A DNA stretch of 64,000 bases, taken from assembly GCF_019645855.1 (NCBI RefSeq), contig NZ_CP080999.1, positions 3,224,001 through 3,288,000 on the forward strand, read 5' to 3'. The notes below the pieces were generated by a model. That model ran no database searches. It was given only the letters and a program-made list of their open reading frames with translations, and had not been told where the DNA came from. This DNA comes from Mycobacterium malmoense. GTDB taxonomy: Bacteria; Actinomycetota; Actinomycetes; Mycobacteriales; Mycobacteriaceae. A program made the position numbers and the translations under genes. This document shows positions 58,601 to 64,000 of this stretch, piece after piece. Numbering within the stretch: position 1 is the first letter of the stretch; every line of letters begins with the position of its first letter.

Positions 58601-60369
58601 CAGCGCGCGCCGCGCACCAGGCGGCCGGGCCGCGCACCGGTGTCGATGCTGTCGCGTCGGGTGATCGTCCCGCTGACAACCGTTGCGGCGTAACCGCTTG
58701 CGGCCTGGATGAGCCGCCGTCCACCGGCGGGCAGGTCATACGCCATCCGGGCGGGCTGCAGCGTCAACGCGTCCATGTCGACCACGTTGATATCGGCCTT
58801 CTTGCCGACCTCGATCGTTCCGCGATCGGTCAGCCCGAAAAGCTCTGCGGTATCACGGGATTGCTTGCGCACCACGTACTCCAGCGACAACTTCTTGCCA
58901 CGGTGGCGATCTCGGGCCCAGTGCGTGAGCAGAAAGGTCGGGTAGGAGGCGTCGCAGATCAAGCCGCAGTGGGCGCCGCCGTCGGACAAACCCAGCACGC
59001 CGGCGGGATGGGTCATCATCTCGCGGATCGCGTCGTGGTTGCCGTCGGCGTAGTTGAAGAACGGCAGCATCAGCATGGACCCGACGTCGGCCTCCAGCAT
59101 CAAGTCATACAGCGTGGCCAAGGGGTCGTCGCCGCGTCGCGCGGCGATCGCGGCAACGGTGCGATCCGGGGTCGGCTCATAGTCCGGCGGATCTCCCAGC
59201 GCGTAGATCCGGTTCAGCGAATGCTGCACGAGCGCGAACATTCCGTCGAACTGCGACGTCGGATCGATGGGCAGATCCTCCTCGGCCAGGATCGCGGCCT
59301 TGACCGCCGGATCGGCCAGACGCTGCGCCAGTTCCTCGCGACCACATTCGCCCTTCAACCGGCGGTAGGTCGGGCGGTGGGTGAAGGCGTGGTGGCCGGG
59401 GAAACCGAGCAGCATCCCGAACGGCCTGGCGGCGATCTGCGGGTGCAGCCGGCTTCCCGCCGCGTGGGCGGCCGCCGAGATATCCAGCTGTTCGCGCCAC
59501 AGGTTCGGGTCGGCATCGACCTGAATCAGCGCAAACGACACCGGCCGGTCGATCTCGGCACTGAGGCGCCGCATCCACTCGAGTTCCTTTTTGGGCGCGA
59601 CGATGTCCTCACCCGCCGCGCCCTGCGGGGCCAGCTCGAATACCGCGTTGCCACCGGCCGCCATGGCCCGGCCCAGGCCAAACAATTCGTCTTCGGCGGC
59701 GAACGTGCCGGGGACGGGCTCGCCGTCCATCGCCCGGTGAGCGATCGTGCGTGACGTCGAAAACCCCAGCGCGCCTGCCTCGATCGCCTCTGTCACCAAT
59801 CGGCTCATCGCCGCGATGTCGTCGGGAGTGGCCGGTTCGTTGCGGGCGCCGCGGTCGCCCATGGCATAGGCACGAATCGCGCCGTGCGCCACCTGGCTTC
59901 CCACGTCGACGGCAAACTCCTGGCGACCGATCACGTCGAGATACTCGGGGTAACTTTCCCATCCCCACGAAATGCCTTCGCTGAGTGCCGTGCCGGGAAT
60001 GTCTTCGACGCCCTCCATGAGCTTGATCAGCCACTCCTCGCGGCCGGGTGCTACCGGCGCGAAACCGACACCGCAGTTTCCGGTAACCACCGTCGTCACC
60101 CCGTGGCCGCTGGACGGTTCCAGGAGGCTGTCCCAACTGACCTGACCGTCGTAGTGGGTGTGGATGTCGACGAACCCCGGCGCCACAATGCGACCCGTCG
60201 CGTCGATCGTCTCCACGGCCGCACCGTCCAAACCGGGATCGTCCGCACCGTTTCGGCGGCGCACCTCCACGATTCGCTTGCCCTTGATGCCGATGTCTGC
60301 GGGATAACGCTCGACGCCGGTGCCGTCGACGACGGTGCCACCAACGATCTTCAGGTCGTACACGGCCAT
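58600..60369 (-). CDS. N-acyl-D-amino-acid deacylase-like amidohydrolase
   Basis: This 589-residue enzyme of the D-aminoacylase/amidohydrolase_3 type has the metal ligands HTHYDGQVSWD (His pair near residue 71), a Cys at TTVVTGNCGVGFAP, EGISWGWESYPEYLD, and the later His region GGAHCGLICDASYPTFLLTH. It resembles the mycobacterial D-amino-acid aminohydrolase Rv2913c by memory. The family removes acyl groups from N-acyl-amino acids or hydrolyses cyclic imides. ATG 60369 is separated from the divergent TetR gene by a region carrying two similar operators. Long, full-length and intact. Confidence 0.85.
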   Translation of the reverse strand: MAVYDLKIVGGTVVDGTGVERYPADIGIKGKRIVEVRRRNGADDPGLDGAAVETIDATGRIVAPGFVDIHTHYDGQVSWDSLLEPSSGHGVTTVVTGNCGVGFAPVAPGREEWLIKLMEGVEDIPGTALSEGISWGWESYPEYLDVIGRQEFAVDVGSQVAHGAIRAYAMGDRGARNEPATPDDIAAMSRLVTEAIEAGALGFSTSRTIAHRAMDGEPVPGTFAAEDELFGLGRAMAAGGNAVFELAPQGAAGEDIVAPKKELEWMRRLSAEIDRPVSFALIQVDADPNLWREQLDISAAAHAAGSRLHPQIAARPFGMLLGFPGHHAFTHRPTYRRLKGECGREELAQRLADPAVKAAILAEEDLPIDPTSQFDGMFALVQHSLNRIYALGDPPDYEPTPDRTVAAIAARRGDDPLATLYDLMLEADVGSMLMLPFFNYADGNHDAIREMMTHPAGVLGLSDGGAHCGLICDASYPTFLLTHWARDRHRGKKLSLEYVVRKQSRDTAELFGLTDRGTIEVGKKADINVVDMDALTLQPARMAYDLPAGGRRLIQAASGYAATVVSGTITRRDSIDTGARPGRLVRGAR

Positions 60370-60434
60370 CTTCTCCTCGTCACCTGATCGCGATCAGGCC
60401 CACGTCACCCAACCCATCAACATGCTGATCAACT

Positions 60435-60459
60435 TGAACACATATCGCTATGGTGTGCA
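60435..60459. promoter_or_regulatory. Operator copy 1 (deacylase side)
   Basis: TGAACACAT-atcgcta-TGGTGTGCA is an imperfect version of the downstream copy, with 66 bases to the deacylase start at 60369. Its left arm and centre are nearly identical to copy 2. It probably controls the deacylase promoter. Confidence 0.7.
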
Positions 60460-60504
60460 AGGGACGGTGCCGACAGCCCCCGAGACGGCAGATGTTGACC
60501 GGTC

Positions 60505-60529
60505 TGAACACATGTCGCTAATGTGTTCA
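60505..60529. promoter_or_regulatory. Operator copy 2 (TetR/BVMO side), perfect palindrome
   Basis: TGAACACAT-gtcgcta-ATGTGTTCA has perfect 9-bp inverted arms around a 7-bp centre. It ends two bases before the GTG of the TetR gene at 60531, so the transcript is likely leaderless. Together with copy 1 it suggests one regulator for the whole divergent cluster. Confidence 0.8.
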
Positions 60530-60530
60530 A

Positions 60531-61130
60531 GTGCCAGTCGACACCGTCCACGAAGCCAAACCCGTGCCACCCGCTCTTTTGACGGCGGCCACCGACACGC
60601 TCCGCCACCTTGGGCCACGACGATTCAGCCTCACCGCGGTCGCGGAGGCGGCCGGCGTGTCGCGCGGCACCGTCCACAACGTGCTCGGTACCCGCGACGA
60701 CGCCATCACCACCGCGCTCAATCACCTGGCTGCAGCATTCACCGAAACCATGGCCGCCGAGGTCGACAAGGAGCCCACCCTGGCCGGGCAGGTGGCGGCC
60801 GCGGCGGTGCTGATCTGTGCGCATCGGCAGGGTTCGCAGGCGACGCCGCGGGGCATCGGTCGGAGCATCCTGGTGCTGCTGTTGGAGCACGGCGGCGACG
60901 AGCTGATGCGCCGCTCGATCGAACTGTGGAAGCCGTTGGTCAAGGCCGCGCAGCGCACCGGGGAAGTTGGTGGCAGCGTCGACGCGGCGCGGGCCAGCGA
61001 ATGGATCATCCGAATGCTGTTCAGTTTCGAGCTGTTACCGCCACTGGGGATAAACCTGGACAATCCCCGCGTGGTGCGGCGTTTCGTGTGCGATCACATC
61101 GTTGCCGGCCTTACCGGAGCTGGATCGTGA
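60531..61130 (+). CDS. TetR-family regulator of the BVMO/SDR and deacylase operons
   Basis: This 199-residue protein starts at GTG 60531. The HTH is RFSLTAVAEAAGVSRGTVHN (residues about 33-52), followed by VLGTRDDAITTALNHLA. The C-terminal domain contains SEWIIRMLFSFELLPPLGIN. The promoter is bracketed by two nearly identical operators, and the gene is coupled by GTGA to the monooxygenase. The simplest role is repression of both its own operon and the divergent deacylase gene. Confidence 0.88.
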   Translation: MPVDTVHEAKPVPPALLTAATDTLRHLGPRRFSLTAVAEAAGVSRGTVHNVLGTRDDAITTALNHLAAAFTETMAAEVDKEPTLAGQVAAAAVLICAHRQGSQATPRGIGRSILVLLLEHGGDELMRRSIELWKPLVKAAQRTGEVGGSVDAARASEWIIRMLFSFELLPPLGINLDNPRVVRRFVCDHIVAGLTGAGS

Positions 61131-62704
61131 ATGAGCCCGACTACGAAGTAGCCATCATCGGCGCCGGGCCGGGAGGTATCGCCACAGCGAAGCTGTTGCG
61201 TGACAAAGGCATAACGGATTTTGTCATCCTGGAGCGCGGCCACGACTTCGGCGGCACCTGGCGTGACAATCACTACCCCGGCCTGGCCGTCGACATCCCC
61301 GTGCTGTGGTATCAGTTGTCGTTCGCGCCCAACCCGAACTGGACTCGTTTCTTCGCCCCCGGCACCGAGATCTACCGGTATCTCCGCGATACCGCCGCGA
61401 GCCTGGGCCTCTATGAGCATCTGCGGCCCAATGCCGAAGTCACCCAACAACGATGGGACGCAAAGGCCGGTCTTTGGCACCTTACGGTCAAGGATCGGCC
61501 CACGGTGTCGGCACGGTTTGTGATCAACTCCGTCGGCGGTTACGTGAACGCCAAGGATGTCGTGGACATCCCCGGGGTCGACGACTTCGCGGGAACCATC
61601 CTGCGTCCCAACGCCTGGGACGACGGCTATGACACCACGGGCAAGAAGGTCGCCGTCATCGGCACCGGTTCCAGCGGTGTCCAGATCGCAGGGGCGTTGT
61701 CGAACCAGGCCGCCAGCCTGGACATCTACCAGCGCACCCCGGCATGGGTGCTGCCCAAAATCGACTTCGACATCCCGCCCTGGATGCGCGTCCTGCTGCG
61801 ACTACCCGGGGCGGTCGGCGCCATCAACGCCGTGGGGCGTATCGGCATGGACGCCTTCATGGTTGCGCCGATCGTGCACCTACTGCCCCGGCTGCCCAGC
61901 GCGCTGCTGGTGCGGCTCATGCCGCTCTACGACGCCGGTTACCGGGCGCTCTACCGAATGCTGTTGCGCGCGGTGGTCGACGACCCGCAAACGCGCCGGG
62001 CGCTGGTGCCCCGCTACGGCCTGCTCGCCAAACGCCCGGTCATCTCGAGCAGCTTCCTGCCCGTGTTGAACCACGTCGGCACCCACCTGATCACCACCCC
62101 GATCGAGCGGATCACCCGCACCGCCATCCGCACCGTCGACGGCATCGACCACCCGGCCGACCTGATCGTGACGGCCACCGGTTACGAATTGTGGACCGAT
62201 CCCGAAACATACAGGCCGGAAACGGTTTTGGGTGACGACGGATTCGACCTTGCCGAGTATTACCGCACCCACGGGCTGCGCAGCTACGCCGGTACCGCAC
62301 ACCCGCAACTACCCAACCGGTGGGAGATCGTCGGGCCCCTGGGCTTCGTCGGATTCGCCTGGCCAGACTTCGTTGAGACCATGGCGGCCCACGCCGTGCG
62401 CATCATCGACGAGGCCAGGCGCCGCGGAGCGGTGAAGGTCGCGGTAAGCGAGGCGGCGTTTGATCGATGGAACGATCGGATGCGCCGGCACGGCAAAGCC
62501 GTTCACCTGTATCTCACGGCGTGCAACCCCGGTCTTTCCACCTACTTCGTCAACTCCCAGGACGACACCGTCTATCACCGGCCCCAAACCATTGCTGGGT
62601 CACGCCGCTTCAGCCGGCGATCGCCCTTGACGGATTATGAATTCCACTGCAAGGCTGCCAGCAGACCACAATTGATGCCGCATTCAAAGGAGCTGTCGGC
62701 ATGA
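61127..62704 (+). CDS. Baeyer-Villiger-type flavin monooxygenase
   Basis: This 525-residue protein has the two Rossmann motifs GAGPGG (residues 12-17) and GTGSSG near residue 177 (FAD and NADPH). It also has the GGTWRDNHYPGLAVDIPVLW region. In the usual BVMO fingerprint FxGxxxHxxxW, the His is replaced: FAGTILRPNAW at 154-164 has Arg160. The variant may alter specificity or make it an N-hydroxylating or plain flavin oxygenase. GTG 61127 overlaps the TetR stop. It overlaps the next SDR by 4 bases, giving a three-gene operon. Confidence 0.85.
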   Translation: MNEPDYEVAIIGAGPGGIATAKLLRDKGITDFVILERGHDFGGTWRDNHYPGLAVDIPVLWYQLSFAPNPNWTRFFAPGTEIYRYLRDTAASLGLYEHLRPNAEVTQQRWDAKAGLWHLTVKDRPTVSARFVINSVGGYVNAKDVVDIPGVDDFAGTILRPNAWDDGYDTTGKKVAVIGTGSSGVQIAGALSNQAASLDIYQRTPAWVLPKIDFDIPPWMRVLLRLPGAVGAINAVGRIGMDAFMVAPIVHLLPRLPSALLVRLMPLYDAGYRALYRMLLRAVVDDPQTRRALVPRYGLLAKRPVISSSFLPVLNHVGTHLITTPIERITRTAIRTVDGIDHPADLIVTATGYELWTDPETYRPETVLGDDGFDLAEYYRTHGLRSYAGTAHPQLPNRWEIVGPLGFVGFAWPDFVETMAAHAVRIIDEARRRGAVKVAVSEAAFDRWNDRMRRHGKAVHLYLTACNPGLSTYFVNSQDDTVYHRPQTIAGSRRFSRRSPLTDYEFHCKAASRPQLMPHSKELSA

Positions 62705-63528
62705 CCGACCCTGCTAACCCGTTGGCCGGCAAGGTCGCCTACGTGACCGGAGCCGCCCGCGGACAAGGCCGCTCGCACTGCATCCGGTTGGCCCGCGCCG
62801 GCGCCGACATCGTCGCGATCGACGCCTGCGCGCCGGTCGCCGAGCACAACGGCTATCCCCCGGCACTGCCGGAAGACCTCGCCGAGACCGTCAGCCTGGT
62901 CGAGAGTGAAGGCCGCAAGATCCTCGCCGCCGAGGTAGACGTCCGCGATTTGGCCGGCCAGCAACGGGTGGTGTCGAACGCGATCGAACAGTACGGCCGC
63001 CTGGACATCGTCGTGGCCAATGCCGGCGTACTGAATTGGGGCCGGCTGTGGGAAATTTCGGCCCAGCAGTGGCAGGACATCCTCGACATCAACCTGACCG
63101 GGCTGTGGAACACCATCAAAGCGACGGTGCCGCCGATGATCGCCGCCGGTAACGGCGGATCCATCATCACGATCAGCTCGGCGGCCGGCATCAAGGCCGT
63201 CCCCGGCTGTGGCCACTACTGCGCCAGCAAGTTCGGTGTCGTCGGCCTCACCAATTCATTGGCCATGGAACTCGGCGAATTCGGCATCCGCGTCAACTCC
63301 GTGCATCCGTACGGCACCGACACCCCCATGGGCAACGATGTGTCGATGTATCAGGTTTTCCAAGACCATCCGCATTACATTCACAGCTTCTCGCCGGGTG
63401 CGCTGCCGACGGATTCGCTAGCCGACCCCGACCTGATCTCTGACATCGTGGTCTGGCTCGCCAGCGACGCGTCGTCGCTGATCACCGCCGCCCAGATTCC
63501 CGCTGACAAGGGCTACATGAAGGTTTGA
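62701..63528 (+). CDS. Mycofactocin-type SDR (TIGR03971-like)
   Basis: This 275-residue SDR has the glycine-rich motif VTGAARGQGRSHCIRLARAG near residue 15, with the insertion AIDACAPVAEHNGY typical of mycofactocin-associated SDRs. The NAG motif is VVANAGVLNWG, the catalytic Ser is in ITISSAAGIKA, and the YxxxK is in HYCASKFGVVGL. These dehydrogenases carry a non-exchangeable NAD and pass electrons to mycofactocin. ATG 62701 overlaps the monooxygenase stop. It probably oxidises an alcohol product of that pathway. Confidence 0.9.
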   Translation: MTDPANPLAGKVAYVTGAARGQGRSHCIRLARAGADIVAIDACAPVAEHNGYPPALPEDLAETVSLVESEGRKILAAEVDVRDLAGQQRVVSNAIEQYGRLDIVVANAGVLNWGRLWEISAQQWQDILDINLTGLWNTIKATVPPMIAAGNGGSIITISSAAGIKAVPGCGHYCASKFGVVGLTNSLAMELGEFGIRVNSVHPYGTDTPMGNDVSMYQVFQDHPHYIHSFSPGALPTDSLADPDLISDIVVWLASDASSLITAAQIPADKGYMKV

Positions 63529-63561
63529 GCGTCCATCGATTTCCGATGGCATCGGCGGGGC

Positions 63562-63669
63562 GCCGCGGTAACCATAGTCGCCGAGTCGCTCGGCGTCGAG
63601 CTCGACAAGATCCGGGAGACATGCGAGTTCGCCCCGTCGCCGCGCCGGCTCGAAACTGATCACATCGGC
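63562..63669 (+). pseudogene. Fragment of a DHDPR/amine-dehydrogenase-like gene
   Basis: In one plus-strand frame the sequence reads AAVTIVAESLGVELDKIRET then CEFAPSPRRLETDHIG. It matches the central region of the amine-dehydrogenase/DHDPR-like family (compare LDEITTTWDKWVTPTER of the copy at 6741). No start, Rossmann motif or C-terminus is present in the surrounding 234-base gap. It is a small relic. Confidence 0.45.
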
Positions 63670-63762
63670 CGTAGGGGCGCTACGCCCGCACCGGGAGGGA
63701 ATTCCCGCTTTTTGACGGAGCCCCCGGGCCACGGGTTGACACCTTGCAGATGTGGGAGGCGC

Positions 63763-64000
63763 TCAGGTGTAGCGGACCTGCCAGTGTTTAATGCCGTTGA
63801 TCCACGGCGAGCGTAGCCGCTCGGGCTCGGAAAGTTGCGTCAAGTTGGGCATTGTGTCAGCGATGGCGTTGAAGATCAGATCGATTTCCAACCGGGCCAG
63901 GTTTGCGCCCACGCAGTAGTGGGCCCCGGTGCCGCCGAACCCGACATGTGGGTTCGGGTCGCGCAAGACGTTGAACGAGAATGGATCGCCGAACGCCTCG
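63763..64000 (-). CDS. CYP125-like P450, C-terminal part only
   Basis: The last ~79 codons of a P450 are visible; the gene continues past the window. The haem loop is PNPHVGFGGTGAHYCVGANLAR-like, with ARLEIDLIFNAIADTMPNLT and the ending RLRSPWINGIKHWQVRYT. This strongly resembles the CYP125 C-terminus (...LNGIKHWQVDYT). It is closer to true CYP125 than the P450 at 54470. Coding is convergent with the mycofactocin SDR. Confidence 0.85.
   Translation of the reverse strand, partial: EAFGDPFSFNVLRDPNPHVGFGGTGAHYCVGANLARLEIDLIFNAIADTMPNLTQLSEPERLRSPWINGIKHWQVRYT

Noticed and set aside
1..64000. Transposase, integrase, tRNA attachment site or prophage
   Set aside because: No product with such motifs and no tRNA-like sequence or terminal duplication was seen. 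The accessory genes look like ordinary chromosomal catabolic genes.

Overview
The window is high-GC actinobacterial DNA and almost certainly chromosomal Mycobacterium, most likely a slow-growing non-tuberculous species related to the M. avium complex. The evidence is a clear S-nitrosomycothiol reductase (mycothiol is actinobacterial), CYP124, an LpqH/19-kDa-type lipoprotein, an MmpS-like domain, DUF732, Ddn-like and LLM/F420 enzymes, a mycofactocin-type SDR, PimC and HtpG. From memory of M. tuberculosis gene order, the recognisable anchors mscR, MBL hydrolase, SDR, Hsp70-like, cyp124, the two DUF202 genes, the antiporter, sseB, the MalY aminotransferase, dhmA and htpG follow the Rv2259 to Rv2299c order. 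Non-syntenic accessory genes are inserted between them. I see no rRNA, tRNA, CRISPR array, transposase or prophage gene.

Layout. 1-6.6 kb: a methyltransferase cut by the window edge, mscR plus a metallo-hydrolase, an SDR followed by a SABATH-type carboxyl methyltransferase, and a truncated Hsp70-like ATPase. 6.7-13.4 kb: an amine-dehydrogenase-like reductase, an MmpS-like secreted protein, cyp124, an NTF2-fold protein, a lipoprotein, a HAD dehalogenase, a DUF202 pair and a Tat-exported cell-wall amidase. 13.5-20.7 kb: an AraC regulator with a methyltransferase, a TetR/MpaB-type oxygenase operon with a strong operator, a Ddn-like gene with a decayed partner, and a TetR followed by a phytanoyl-CoA-dioxygenase-like gene coupled to a FAD-linked 2-hydroxyacid dehydrogenase. 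21-30.8 kb: an esterase, a chagasin-type inhibitor lipoprotein, a Na+/H+ antiporter, a TetR/flavin hydroxylase pair, pimC, a TetR/membrane-protein operon with a near-ideal operator, DUF732 and sseB. 30.9-43.8 kb: LLM flavin enzymes, an LpqH-like lipoprotein, a P450/LLM pair, a MalY-type lyase, haloalkane dehalogenase dhmA, an amidohydrolase, a CysQ-like phosphatase and a thiolase, with several decayed genes. 44-51.4 kb: a bicupin with a DoxX-like protein, htpG, a thioesterase, a VIT-type metal transporter and a collagen-like secreted protein. 51.6-64 kb: a second collagen-like protein, then a putative catabolic block.

That last block holds FadD, two CYP125-like P450s (one cut by the window end), a third P450, a large N-acyl-amino-acid-deacylase-like amidohydrolase, a Baeyer-Villiger-like monooxygenase and a mycofactocin-type SDR. 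It is interspersed with two TetR genes. A duplicated operator lies in the divergent promoter between the deacylase and the second TetR. I infer an inducible pathway for a hydrophobic, possibly N-acylated or alicyclic, substrate. This is the best candidate for an undescribed system here.

Two themes recur. Palindromic TetR-type operators sit directly at promoters, and in two cases they abut the start codon, which suggests leaderless mRNAs. There are also many small remnants of oxidoreductase genes (SDR, LLM, DHDPR-like, CMD, SnoaL-like), so the region looks like an actively eroding catabolic gene store. Convergent gene ends carry several unrelated long inverted repeats that look like dispersed intergenic hairpin elements or terminators.
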